Shown: positions 22,430-35,300 of the stretch, piece by piece | How the letters are laid out: every line of letters starts with the position of its first letter | Position numbering within the stretch: position 1 is the stretch's first letter | From: Pomphorhynchus laevis | Lineage: Eukaryota > Acanthocephala > Palaeacanthocephala > Echinorhynchida > Pomphorhynchidae | DNA: 64,000 nucleotides | Assembly: GCA_012934845.2 (NCBI GenBank) | Contig: WNNJ02000808.1 | Coordinates: 62,001-126,000 of the forward strand | Direction: 5' to 3' | Position numbers and translations under genes: made by a program | Notes under the pieces: generated by a model | Databases searched by the model: none | The model's input: the letters and a program-made list of their open reading frames with translations, nothing else | Told to the model about the DNA's origin: nothing

Positions 22430-25400
22430 GAAGTAACATGCTGTCGGAACTTTCAAACAATTCTAGAAAATCGTTATCAAGCCTCAAGAGAGGCAAAATC
22501 TATTTAACATTTTCTTAAGAGACCACCAACCAATTTAAAAAGTGAATTATGTTCAATACAATCAAATAATATGAAGGCGAAGCTAAAATACACTTCGCAT
22601 CCACCGACTTAGTTAGATCTTATACCGAATTCTTCAACGGCAGATTCTCGGATCTAGCCACCATCTTATCAAAACCAATTATGCCATCAGCTAAAACCAA
22701 TAACATCCCTACATACCTCAAGGAAGAAGATGTAGCAGCTTTAATGAAAAATATAACATCCCCAACATCTGCTTTATCACTAGGAAGAAGTCTTCCCATA
22801 CCGGTAGCATTCTGCAGCGCACCCATGGATGTTGCTCAAATTTTAATGAGCACTCCATGTAACCCCTTTATGGGGTACAATTTGAAATTTACTCTATTGG
22901 AGAAAGATACAATAACTTACCCCACTGTAATAACTGCCACTAGTAGGGACACTGCTCATCAAGTTGCTCCTCGCCCCTGTAATGCGGGGTATGTGGATCA
23001 AGTACGATGCATTAAACCAAATGCGAGTGCAAACCGTGCTGCTTAAACTGCGGGGAGTGAGCACCACGCATGGTCAAAAAATGTATCCACTTTGTAAACT
23101 ACCAAAAGAGGAACAGGCCGGATATGCCCAAACACAACAGTTTTGCTGCAGCTGTCAAAGACGGGAATAAAGAAAAAAAGTTTTTATGTTGCTGACATAA
23201 TGAGGTTCATCGATGCGAGATATCAGGAATCCATCGAGCCTCTTGACAATCTAGTCAAGTCTTTAATTGTCAACTTGGAAATTCTATTCAGGCTCTCCCA
23301 GTTCGGAGGGCGACGACCAACAAAAGAATTTTAGCCAAATCCAACAAGATGAATGGTTCATCGCACTTAATACCGCCAAAGAAGATGGATCGCATGAACT
23401 CATTATGGTCAGTCCCAACTTAGGGAAATGAAGATAATGCCCGTTGGCAAATATCTTCTCCTGTTGGAACAAGTGGTGGAAATGGCGACCTTTCTGCCAA
23501 TGGTTCCGACTAGGCGAAAAGGCGTCCCACTCCGGTTAAATCAACGCAATGGGTAGAAATCAAGGGCCTTTTTCACTGAATATCCTTCAGTCGAATTCGG
23601 GAGGTACTTCCGCCCTTAGCCTTTTATCTGGTATAGATGCAGATGTAATAATCTTTCAGGAGACGCGATCTATCCATTTCCTCAGGATATTGCCCGATTT
23701 ATCCCTAAGCACATTTACACCCACTTTACTCCGTACATAACCCCATCTCACTCCTATTCATCTGAAGGTCTTTGAACTTCAGTGAAGAGCTCCTTAAGAT
23801 CATTAATCCTATTAAACTACTCTTGACCAGCCCTATTTTGTTTAGTTATATCACTCTGCAAGAACGGTAAGCGTATTAGCGTAGCCAATGTCTACATCCG
23901 TCCAGGGGAGATTCACAAGAACCGTGACCTCCTGGATCGTATTTTGGGTAGTAGCTATGACATGTTATTCGGTGATTTCAACGACAGAACTGGTCGTTGA
24001 ATTAATGCAGCACTCCGTAGAGCCAGGAACGAATATCTTATTCATAAACCACCGTCTCCCACCTTTCATTGCTCAACAACTAATTCTCTCCTCGACATAT
24101 TACTGTTCCATTAGAAGTGGTTGTTGAAACCCTTCTATAAGGATAAGTCCCATCAACAATAGACCACCTCATGACCTAATTCGCTTGTGGCTAGAGGAAG
24201 ATACGCTGCTTAGAAGGAGGTTTCACTTTGATTCCATCATAGTGGCCTTCTTTCGGGCAGCTATTCAACTCTTCCACAGAATTGTAAATGAGAGTTTGAC
24301 CGAATTTAATTCCTACCTCTCATTGCAAGCTAACCCGATCCTTTCGACGACCTATAAAGGTCGAACATACAATCCACTCCAACAAAACTCAATGTCGTAG
24401 CTAAAATATTGCACCTTCCCAATCTCTCTGTTTCCGCCAGACAGGTCTTCTCGAATGAATACTGGAGCTGTATATAGAGATTTTAGCTGAGTAGGGAGAG
24501 GGCGAGCATTGATCACCTTAATCTTTCTCAGTCTTTCTTTTAGACGATATTTAAGGATAAGTTTGTCTGCTGGAAGGATAGAGCCTTGGGTTAAATCGGT
24601 AGCATGATCCTTGACAAAAGTTTTGGAGGAGTCACTACCCCTACATAATTAGGAAACCAATCAATCTCCCCAACCAATCCCGCCCTGGGGTGACTTCATG
24701 AATAGGGATATATCTGATCTAGATATCCTAAACTGTGGGGGCCACTTCTAGGCACCTTCAAACCCAACGCGCTACTCTCTACTCGGGTCTGCCATCTTTT
24801 GACTGACAATCAAAGAAAGGAGGTCGCAATCACAATGATCTTAGCATCCCCGTCAGATGTTGCTGGCATCAACATCAGCCGTCGATTTTTTTACGTAAAA
24901 AGAGATTGACCACTTGTCCTAAAGATCTGCGGCCCATCTCGATTCAAAAAGCTCCCATTTCCATCTACGAAAAAGCGCTTGCGTGTAGGATTTACGATCA
25001 TTTATGTAGGCGTAATTTGATCCCACCGAGTTTTCATGGATTTGTCAAAGGGCGCTCGGTCCATTCAACAATTGGTGAAGTGCATCAGTTTTGTCAGGAT
25101 AATAGTCATCAGCTTGCTGGGGCTGTTTTTCTTAATTTATCAGCTTCATTTGGCTGAATCTCAATTCCCTTCGTTATATTCTATCTCAAGTCCCTCGGGT
25201 TGCCCGCGAGAATTGTTAACAGGGTGGAGATTTTGCTGTACTCCAAGCAGTTCTATTATGAAGACGACCCTGATACACGTCAGTTCTACCCAATTACAGG
25301 TGTGCCTCCAGGCTCCCCTCTTTATCCTACTTCCTTCATAATCTTTTTAAGGCGCAGGTGGTTGTCTTTCATATCATACCTACCACAAGAAAAAAGTTAA

Positions 25401-25620
25401 ACAGATTGGTAATTATAGCCTTCTCAAATATAATGACGAATCATCCATTCTTTTATTTACACATGGAGTAAGATACTTGGGTTTTATCAATTCGGTAAAC
25501 AGGGCTGCCGTATTTGACTTGAATAAATTTAAGAATATTCTAAAGAGGACAAGATGGCTCCTGAAGCATATGGCGTTGCAACATTAGCACCACATTTGAT
25601 ATACTACACCATTAGATTGT
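22430..25620 (+). mobile_element. Family A non-LTR retrotransposon, copy b
   Basis: ORF1 runs from about 22440 to 23510. Its middle frame (22620-22930) carries SLGRSLPIPVAFCSAP and NPFMGYNLKF, parallel to copy c. ORF2 starts at 23549 (SLNILQSNSGGTSALSLLSG, the APE endonuclease N-terminus), and the GDFNDRTGR block lies near 23970. RT pieces include RPISIQKAPISIYEKAL (24935), FHGFVKGRS (25035) and a GVPPGSPLYP version of the GVPQGSPLSP loop (25300). Stops and frameshifts occur every few hundred bases and the YxDD region is deleted. It lies head-to-head with copy a. Confidence 0.8.
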
Positions 25621-25849
25621 ACATCGCCGCAATAACCCCTGTTAATGATATACGTCCTTATATATACATACATTTACTTCTTGAACCATTTAAGTGTAAC
25701 GTTGTGTTGATAGTATAATAACGTTTTATAACGAAAAATTGACGTGGTTATGATATAATATTGATTATTATGAACTTGACTTTGCATGATGTTTACTTTA
25801 TTTGTTTAAATAGATTTATATATTTATTAAATAATTTATTGAATTAATT

Positions 25850-27545
25850 TATGGATAAACGTTTTAGACCTGAAATACTACATTGATCCGGACAATGCAA
25901 AAGCTACCGATGAATGGAGACACTGAAGAAAGCGCTTCGCATTCTTTCTCTCAGTCGTTACAGATTAACCGAGGAACAAAAACTTCATGTTCTGATTAAC
26001 ATGATTAGTGGTTCACTTTACTCGCGTAGCGATGATTGTGAAACTTTTAAGAACGCCTTCGAAAAACCGAGATTAATGTTTACAAAGCATAAAGAACAGT
26101 GTAAAATCGTCACTTATTGTCTATCAGCAGGCAAACGAAAGATCAATGTGTCGATCTTTATTTTTAACGTTTACACAATCTTGATAAATAATGCGATTTT
26201 ACTGCTGTATCCGCTGAAGATCATCTAAAGAGTACTTAAGAGATTCTTTTATACGCAAATTAAAATCAACAATTATCCGTCAAAGACTTTTTAAAAAGTG
26301 TACGCTTACTATGGAACAAGCACTTAATACTGCTCAAAGTTTCGAACACCCTGAATTTTAGGTCTTGTGTTATACTCCACAATTCGGCTCTGAGAATTAT
26401 ATTAGTTTCTTCATGCAAAACAAGTTCTGATAACTACGAAATTTGAAATGTAAAGTACCATATGTGTCTTCCATTCAACACACATGTTATTTCTGTGAAG
26501 ATGTATGATATGTTAAAATCGATTGTCCCGCTCGTTTGATAAAGTGCAACAATTGCGGTAAACAAGATCAATACGCTAAAGTATGTCGATTTTTCACAGT
26601 CAAGCAAGCGTAATCTAAATAATGTAGATCTAGCCACCACTTCCTGCAGTCCAATAAAACCGTCATTGAATAAAGTAATGATATCAGTTAAAATAAATGG
26701 GAACCAACTCAATGCCTTAATTGATATCGGAAGTGTTGGTGAATTTATATATCTACAAGCACTTGAGTTCTACAAACTTCTTACAAGTCCTTGTAACGAG
26801 ATTGTTCATCTAGCGTCGGACTTACATACATGTAACATAACTAGAATGTGTATTACATCCATTAAAGTAAAAGGTCAAACCCTTGAATATGTGAATTTGT
26901 TGGTATTTGACACGGTGTATACTTATGTTATACTTGGTCATTTATTTCTCTCTCGCTTTAATGATTTAAAAATACATTTTGAGGCGCTAACCATTCTATT
27001 TATTTACAAACATTTTCAATGTGTTCTGGTCATTTGCCCAATCCGAGCTTCATTCTCTTTCACCTAATTGCAACCTAATTCAAATCCGGTCCAGACGACG
27101 AACAACATTCTATGACTCATTTATCAAAGAGGAAATTAAAAAGTTGCTGCGTCAAGTATCATCGAACGTTGTTATTCTTCCTAGTGAGCATAAGCTATTA
27201 TTCTTACTAAACGAAATGCTAAGCATCGTATGATAGTGGATTATTCATGAACTATTAACAAATTCACATCTCTGGGTGACGTCCTTTACCAAGAACTGAT
27301 AATCTAATTGACAAAATCTCTCTTTCAGCTCTTTCTACTTAAAATCAGCTCATAATCAAATACCACTGCGATAGGGTGGATACAGCATCTGAATTAGCAG
27401 GTTTATTAATTAATTTAAGAGGATGATTTTTGGTTTAACTAACAGAGATATTTCATTTCAGCGAATTATAACTACTTTGGTGTTTGCATACAAAGATGAT
27501 GTGATTATCGCTGGTGTTACTAAAGAAGATTATTATATAAACAAA
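25850..27545 (+). mobile_element. Ty3/gypsy retrotransposon remnant (gag, protease, RT start)
   Basis: In order on the plus strand: a Gag segment (LTEEQKLHVLINMISGSLYS, 25950-26040), a zinc-knuckle pair at about 26475-26600 (CYFC ... CPAR, then CNNCGKQDQYAKVC) with a stop inside, an aspartic protease (26666 onward, NALIDIGSVGEFI at the active-site position where DTG or DSG is usual), and RT pieces: KEEIKKLLRQ (27130), FGLTNRDISFQRI (27425) and a YxDD-type AYKDDVIIAGVT (27490). The protease has Ile where Thr/Ser is expected. No LTRs, RNase H or integrase were found. The 3' end is fused to the next element. Confidence 0.8.
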
Positions 27546-28200
27546 AAAATATTTATACGCCGTCTAAAAGCAAATTGCTCAAGAGGTTGTGACTTACTAC
27601 CTTCTGTTTATCTGCGCAGATTAGCAGGTTCAATTTGCGTTCCTCTCTGTGCAATTTTTCGCCAGTCAATCTTAGAAAGATCTCTTCCTAATGTGTGGAA
27701 GCAGTCAATTGTTCTTCCCTACTTCAAGAAGGGAGATCGCTCTTTCGTCGAGAATTATAGGCCGGTGAGCATTACCTGCATTTGCTGTAGAGTGTTGGAG
27801 AGGTTTGTGCATCGCTACATGGTTGAGTTTTTTCGTGTAGGAAAAATTTTAGTCCCTAATCAGCACGGATTTCGGGAGGGTTATTCAACTGTTTGAAATT
27901 TGCTTGATGTTCATCTTGATTGGACAGCGAATAAGGTACACTATACCAATACAGACATTATATTCTTCGACTTTTCAAAAGCTTTTGATAGAGTAGATCA
28001 TGGTCTACTTCTTCAGAAACTTGTCAATACTGGACTCCAAAACATAATGATTGATTGGATTAGAGAATTTCTTCGTGATCGTTGCTTTGAGTACTTGTCG
28101 ATTGGTCATTGTCTGTGTCTAGAGAATGTCATCTTGGAGTACCTCAAGGTTCAGTTTTGGGTCCGCTTTCAGTGATAATGTTCAATTTTTTGTACTTAAA
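27546..28200 (+). mobile_element. CR1/Jockey-like non-LTR RT fragment
   Basis: Encodes SRGCDLLPSVYLRRLAGS, VWKQSIVLPYFKKGDRS, ENYRPVSITC (RT entry motifs), then after a TGA at 27894-27896 in the same frame LLDVHLDW and IIFFDFSKAFDRVDHG (motif A Asp). Near 28140 a shifted frame reads LGVPQGSVLGPL (motif B). The YxDD palm end is missing, so the fragment is truncated on both sides. Its 5' end is joined in frame to the gypsy RT at 27423-27545. Confidence 0.82.
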
Positions 28201-28682
28201 AATAATTTTTCCTAAAAAAATCGATATGATAAGCCATACTTTTTTCATCTCACAACATCGACCATCTATCAATTAACATTTACTCAAAAACTTATGAATT
28301 GATTTATTCAGTATGTTGAAAAAATTTAAATTTTAATTTTTTAAATTAAAACAAAAGTTATTTACGAACTTATTGTGAGCCAGCTATTTGAGCTAATGCT
28401 CGTATGTTGTTGAATGTATAATAAAAATTATGACGATAATAACTAATCTTACTTTGGTGTCACTACGTGTGAATTGTCACAAAATGAGTTAATATGTAGT
28501 AAGAACAAGTTTGGACAGGGTTTCATCAGCGGTCACAATACAAAAATAAATAATTTATAATTTATTAACTGATAATAAAAATAATTATTCGCTAATAAAT
28601 AATTAATAATAAATTATAATTATTTTTAAATAATACTTAAAATTATAAATAATACTTTATTGAAACACACAATAAACTTACA
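28200..28682. other. AT-rich spacer between two retroelements
   Basis: No coding content recognised; probably 3' decay of the RT fragment and 5' flank of the family C copy. Confidence 0.5.
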
Positions 28683-31662
28683 ATGCCACGCGGTAAACCA
28701 GCATCTAGTAGGCGCTGATGTGGTTGTAATGGGCAGTCAACGATTTACCGGGAATGCAAATGCGCGAAAGGAAAGATGTCATGTGTAGACTGTTTGGCAT
28801 CAAATTGCTAAAACCTCCCCAAGAAAAATGTAGAAGGAGCTTGTGGCATTTATTTGCAAGAATTAACTTCGAATTCCAGCACACCAGTCTTAGAGCCTAC
28901 TACCGAAGATTTGATTAATATAGTGTATGGTGAAGAAATTGGTTGGCTTCCAAATCTTTACTACTTACCAAAGTGCGCCGCCAGCCACAAATTCATTGAT
29001 CATTTAGCTCAATGTTATGAAATAGCTGTTTCAAATCCCGAATCAATGCAAATAACACTTAAGACTTTCTCGTATTTTGTCAACTCATTTTACAGAAATT
29101 AAAAAATTCGAAAACTAAAAGTATTAGAAAAAATTTGGAACGGCGAATGGAATTATGGAGTGCTGGTGACATTCCCACATTGATTTATATAGCACGCGCC
29201 CTTCAAAGTAGATGTCGATGAAAACATACTGCATCACACGATGATTTTAGTGGATGGACAAGGAGGTTTATAAAATTAATGAAAAATGGAAAAGTGCGTG
29301 TTGCAATGCGGCTGATTGAGCACGATAATGGGCGATGCAATGTGTACTCACCTCAAGATGTTTACCAAAATCGATCAGTTTAGCAAAGATTGATTGAAGT
29401 GCATTCAGAAAGTAAGGATGCTGAAGAAGATGCGATGTTACACGAACCAATGCTATTCAGGGTGGATCATCACCCTATTGAATTTCAAAACATTTCTGCT
29501 TCGGACATCGTTGCTGCAGCTCGTACTACTAAAGGGACAGCGGGTCCATCAGGTGTCAATGCTAGGAGCTGGCAGGACATGCTAGTTTCCTACAGGTAAT
29601 CATCAGAACGTCTTGCTGTTAGCCTTGCGGAGTTTGCAATATTAATAGCATCTAAGTCTCTCGTAAAAGGATCCCTTACAGTTTTCACCTCCAGTCGCCT
29701 GATCGCTATCGATAAAAATCCTGGGATTCGTCCGATTGTAGATGGTGACGTTTGTCGGCGTATCATTTGCAAAGTGCTCGCACGACGTGTAAGTAAAGAT
29801 CTTCAGAAAGTTTCTGGATGTGTTCAACTCTGCGCAGGGCATCGATGTGGAATCGAGACTGGCGCTCACTCAGTTCGTCAAATTTTTAATAATGACGAGG
29901 ACCTATGTGTACTTCAGATTGACGCTCGAAATGCGTTCAACTGCGCTAACAGAAAATTAGCACTGATCAATGTTAAAAATATATGTCCATCGTTGTCGAT
30001 AGTCCTTCATAATGTATATGCTGAGGAATTAACACTATCCATCTTTGATGAAATATTGTATTCTCGAGAAGGATTTACTCAGGGAGACCCGCTTTCGATG
30101 ATCGCGTTTGCTGCTTTCTTCCTGCCGATGATTGATGCACTTAAAGAAGTTGCTGCTCTTGTTCTACATAGATGGTTCGCTGATGATGCTAACTGTGTCG
30201 GTACCATAGATGACAATATTATGGTTTGGAACGCGATAAAGACAATCGGTCCTAAATATGGCTTTTACGTCAATGAAATCAAATGTAGAGTTCTGGCACA
30301 TCAAGAACATTTCTCACAAGTTAAGGACATGTTTGATGAGTATCAATTGTCGGTTGTTTCTGATGGTGTGGTAGTATTAGGATCGCCAATAGGGTCCTAT
30401 GGATTTATGGTCTCATTTGTCAATGCCAAAGTGGATAAATGGTTGTTCAGATTAAGTAGATTGTTGAGTGTTGCAATAATAGATCATCACGTTGCATTTA
30501 CCACTTTGACACAAGTCATGCAGTTTGAGTGGAACTATTTGCAGAGAACATGTAATGTTGACAGTAGCCATTATACGAGACTAAAAGATTATCTACTCAA
30601 AAAGCTTATTCCAGAAATCACCGGCAATCACCATTTGACAGAATATGAAAACGAGCTAATGCTAATGCCTTTATCTCACGGTGGAATTGGTATAAAAGAT
30701 CCATGTGACTTTTCTAATACAGAATATGAGTGGTATGTGGCGATGTGCGAGCCTTTGCTGAGCGGTTTAAAAGAAAGCGATCTAAAAATAAAGCAGAGAG
30801 ACTTATAAAGCGCTTTCATCGTGAAAAAGATACTTGTAACAAACTTCGAATCGAGTGTTTAGTTTCTAATGATGATTCCTTAAAGAGCTTAGTGAAGTAT
30901 GCATCCGATAAAAGTTCAACAACGTGGCTTGCTTCGAGACCGTTACAATCACTTGGATTAAATTTGACGAAGCAAGAGTTTCAAGATGCTCTGGCTATAC
31001 GTTATAACTGGAACTCTCGTGGGGTGTCTTCAACTTGTAGATGTGGAGAGACTTTAACTATCAATCATTCACTCGCTTGATAAACTGGAGGTATTCCGAC
31101 AATTCGGCACAACATAGTTAGGGATTTATTGGCAAGTGAGTTAGATGGCGTGTGCAATTTGATTACGCTGGAACCAGTGCTGCTACCAGTACCTAACGGG
31201 TATGAGTTCGAAAATAAATCAACAACTCGTGATAAGGAAGCGAGATAGGATGTATCATGTCATGGTCTTTTCGGAAATAGTACGGTGTTGTCCCTTGTGG
31301 ACATTTGTACATTTAGTCATTTGGCACCATCCTACTCAAGAAATGCTGACTATGGCCCTTATCGATATCACGAATCAAGAAAAACTCAGAAGTGCCGTGA
31401 ACGAGTTACATCGATTGAACGAGCAACTTTTTGTCCATTCGTGATCTCAACAACAGGTAGGCTAAGATCTTCCGCACAATATATTCTCAAAAGAATTGCA
31501 ATGCTTCAAGCCAGAAAGCGAGACATTCCTTATAGTGAATGTATTCGATTGCTTCGTTCTAAATTTGGTTTTACAATGGCAAGAGCTGCCAGCCTGTGCT
31601 TGAGGGCTAGTCGTATTCCTTGGCATCGAGTTCCACGTTACTACGCTAACATTATAGCTTAA
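28683..31662 (+). mobile_element. Family C retroelement, copy 1 (CXC-like domain, RT, zinc finger, endonuclease-like)
   Basis: In order: ATG at 28683 (MPRGKPASSRR); a cysteine-rich stretch with CGCNG, ECKCAKGKMSCVDC and SNC resembling a tesmin/TSO1 CXC motif (28717-28812, two stops); a helical segment ending near 29340; ARTTKGTAGPSGVNARSWQ (29515); RT from 29600 to 30808 with LIAIDKNPGIRPI, VQLCAGHRCGIETGAHS, LQIDARNAFN (motif A), REGFTQGDPLSM (motif B), RWFADDAN (catalytic YADD equivalent, FADD) and GVVVLGSPIG; MPLSHGGIGIKDP; CRCGETLTINHSLA at a zinc finger, then GIPTIRHNIVRDLL; and a tail (CPFVISTTGR, LRSKFGFTMARAASLCLR). At least five stops or frameshifts interrupt it. Host function is not implied. 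Confidence 0.85.
29600..30808 (+). pseudogene. Reverse transcriptase core of family C copy 1
   Basis: Longest open stretch of the element, about 400 codons after the TAA at 29597-29599. It carries all central RT motifs, including motif A DARNAFN, motif B GFTQGDPLS and catalytic FADD. The stop at 30806-30808 is bypassed by a frame change into 30730-31080, which continues the RT C-terminus and zinc finger. Upstream sequence in the same frame shows it originally continued the 29390-29596 coding segment. Confidence 0.8.
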
Positions 31663-32348
31663 GAGTATTTATGAATGTTTTGGATTGCTTACGCTTTTTC
31701 TCATTTATGTTTTCTTTATTCTTGATTCTAATAAATTTACTTCTAAAAAATAATACTTAAAATTAATGTATTATTATGATTAATTTATAGTCTTGATTGC
31801 CTGAATGAAAGCGGAATATTTATACCTTTTATCATATTATTGATTTCCGTGAAGCTTTGACTATTTTGTCTACAGTTTCAACTTTAAATGCACCGTTTTT
31901 ATTCGTATAACAGTGATCTATAACATAATTTTTAATAGGTTTTGATTTGTGAATATTAAGTTGACTGCTATTTTTGAATCTATCCTGATTTTATCGTTTG
32001 TCGCGCATTATTTCATTACAATTTCCGTCCGTTTTATCTTTGGCTATTGTTCTAATTATTTTTGTATTCGTTCATTTTGTACGATTGTATACATAAAGTC
32101 CTTACTCAACATCATAAGCGAAATGTAAAAAAGCTTCATTTACTAATTAGATTACAATACTCCTTGTATTCATTTTCAAATAAAATTTTAGCTCATGATT
32201 GGTTATACTGCATCACATATAAATGGTTAATTATAGTGACTTAAAAACTAGCAATATAACAAAGAATTTGAAATTTAGTTTTTAATATTTTTGTAAAAAA
32301 AATCAGTACACATTACGAGAATACTAACAGTATCAGCAACGTTTAATA
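31663..32348. other. 3' flank of the dynein gene, no gene seen
   Basis: AT-rich. Minus-strand pieces near 31850-31950 (KPIKNYVIDHCY, GAFKVETVDKIVKASR) look protein-like but match nothing I recognise. No convincing polyadenylation signal could be assigned. Confidence 0.4.
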
Positions 32349-35300
32349 TTAATTAACATTGTTTATTAATGCAGCACCTCTTAAAATCCAATGCAACGGA
32401 TCTTCATTGCCAGAATTAAGCTGTATTGATGTTATATAGTTCTCGTCAGTTCTTGTATTGCGCTTGTAGACCGGGCAATCGTATATTTTGACAACAGTTT
32501 TCGAATTTCTTTGTTTTTTATCAATGCCAGATATCATTCGATTAGCTCGACGTTCACTTTTTATAGGTGTTATGTTAGCTGCTTGTTTTTTAGTTTTTGA
32601 TTGTTCATTCACTGCATACATGTGAATGACGGGCATCAGGTGGTATAAAATTTTATTTGCAGGCTCACACAAAGAAGCTTGCTTTGGATTCCAAGCCGCA
32701 CCTTCTAAGTACATACCATATATGTAGACACCCTCGGTAGGAGCCTGCCTAACATCTTCTTTATTCATTCGTGTTACAGTACTTTCTACAGTAACGAAAT
32801 CCAGTGCCCAATCATGATGTGATCGAGTAATTTCTTGTCTCATAGCTGTTAAAAATCCAGACGGATTAAAGAATCCAGCAAACCAAAACAACTTTGGGCG
32901 ACCTTTTCGGATCCAATTTTCAAACTGAGTATTTCGAGAAACCAATTCGCTAAACCAGAACCCCAAACCTTCTGAGATCCAAGAATATCTTGTCCACATA
33001 ATCGGAATACGCCCGTCGTAAATATTATCAACTGTTTGTTTTAATTCATCACTTAAAACAATAACTCCATCTATGGCTAAAATCACGTCAGTAAGTGATT
33101 GCCTAATAATATTGAGTAACTTTTGCATCCGGTTTATTTCATGGGTCAAAAATATTGACATAGGCTGTATGGATCCCATAATTTGCAATCGTTTTCGAAT
33201 TTCTAATTCAGATAAATTTTCCGGTAGTTTAGTAAGCATATCAGCAGCTATCCGCTTTACGTTGGTTTCTCGACTTTGATCCAACACTGATATTAATTCT
33301 GCTGACGCTTTGGATTCATCTTCATCATTTTTAAACGATGTTTTTGATAGTATTGGTATAATTGTCGATGACTCATCTTTTGGCTGAATGCTAACTATTG
33401 TTGATAAGGCATAGCTACTTTGCATAATCTGATAGCTCATGTCGGAATTAGCATGCAACCCGAAAATTCTTGCTTTATCCGTAATTGGTAGGTTGCTAAT
33501 AAATGCTAATATGTCCTTCATTTTGCTAGATTGCGGTATTGAGTAAATATTTGTTGGAGGACAAAAATCAAAGCGATCAGTTAAAAGAGCTTCTTTAAAC
33601 CATAATTTGCTATAGGATAGAATTAGCCGTCGATCCATGTCATCAGTCACTCTACCACCATATTGTATCTCGCCAATCATGTAGCGTAAAGCCTTCCATG
33701 AAATTATAGGATTTTTGTCGTAACGTGCTAATAGATTACGAATATATTTTAGTGACGCTTCCCAGTCTGTTTGACTAAATTCATAGGGTACATTCCAACC
33801 CATCGGACCATATTTTCTTCGTTCTTGAAACACACTGTGCAAGTATGATATAGAATATATCAATGAAGGCCATGGTTTTGCACTAATTGCCTCGATAAAT
33901 TCCTGAGTTACATTTTGATAAGTTCTGAATAAACCGGCTCGAATTCCCTGTGGAGCTTCATTGGTGAATTTAATAGCGCATTGTAACATTTGTATGGGGA
34001 AGTATTCATTATACTCGGTAGTCAGCCATGCTCTGAAATCTTGGTGACTATCAATTGTGTTAAGTTCAACATAGAATTCGTTTAGGTAATCAAGACCAAG
34101 ATGACAATTTTGCAAGAGTATCCAATTGCCGGTTTGCATCGCATGTAGCATTGCAGATCTTGCATGTTGCTCTTGACCTTGTCCTAATGCCACAATTGAT
34201 ATCTCCTTGCATTTTTTAGCAGCTATCGACACAATCGAATTAGTGGGATCATTACCACTTGATAGCAAAGCAAGTATAGGCTTCTTTGAATTACTTTCAT
34301 TAACTAAATCTTCAATTCTCAATATGTATGGTTGAACAAACTGTTTACCGATTGTATGAGCAATAAAGGTTTGAGCCGTGACTATAATTTTATCAGGACT
34401 CCATACACGTACCATTAGTAATCTGTCAAATTCATAATTTATACCTTCGTTCAGCGGTATTGGCGGATTAGTTTCTTCAATTTTTGAAGAGCTCTGCCAA
34501 ACTTTCCACTTAGATTCGTTTTCTTTTAGATGCTGCATTATATTTCTGAAGCGTGGAATATGACTTATTTCGACTAAATTCATCCATGTTACGTTATCAA
34601 TCCAGCTATATCGTTTGGGAGGGCAACTATCTAAATCAATGCTAGCACCACCTTTAACAAATGCCATAAATTCGTTGATTTTAATATCACCAGATCTTAA
34701 TTTTATTTTTAAGGCTAAAAGTAAAGTAAACAGTAGTCTATCATGACGGTAAATTGCTCTTGAGACATAATTCCAAGTCATTTCTGTTAAGAGTTTTACG
34801 ATATCATTTGCTCGTTGATTTGAGTTAGTTGATTTAATGCTATAACTGTTACTATAGCTGCTATCCATTGATTCGTTAAAAATTTCAAGAAACTGATGAA
34901 GAGACGTTTGGTACATGTGATTTACTAATGCCATTTCTGTAATTATAAAATACAGTACGCTCCCACGAATTGCAACAGACCTGTATTCCTCACGAGCAAA
35001 TTCTAATTTTACTCTCGTTTTTTCTGCTATCATCATCTTCTGTTTTATATCATTAGCAGTAGATTTATTCTCATTTAGTACTCGAATAAGTTCCAAATCG
35101 TCTAGCACGGATCCTTCAATACTTGTTAATTTAAATAGCAAACTATTTTCAAGTTCTTTCAACCGCTTTTGGTTGGCTGACATTTCTTTTGCTGTGATCA
35201 CTCGTTCTCTTTCAATTTCCGCTCGTTCGTGGTTTATTACAATTGCAAGTAATTGCTCTTCCAAACCAAGCATAGTTACTGCAAAGTCAATAACTGCACA

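Noticed and set aside
26434-26712. Minus-strand 92-codon ORF
   Set aside because: It overlaps the gypsy zinc-knuckle and protease coding region on the other strand.
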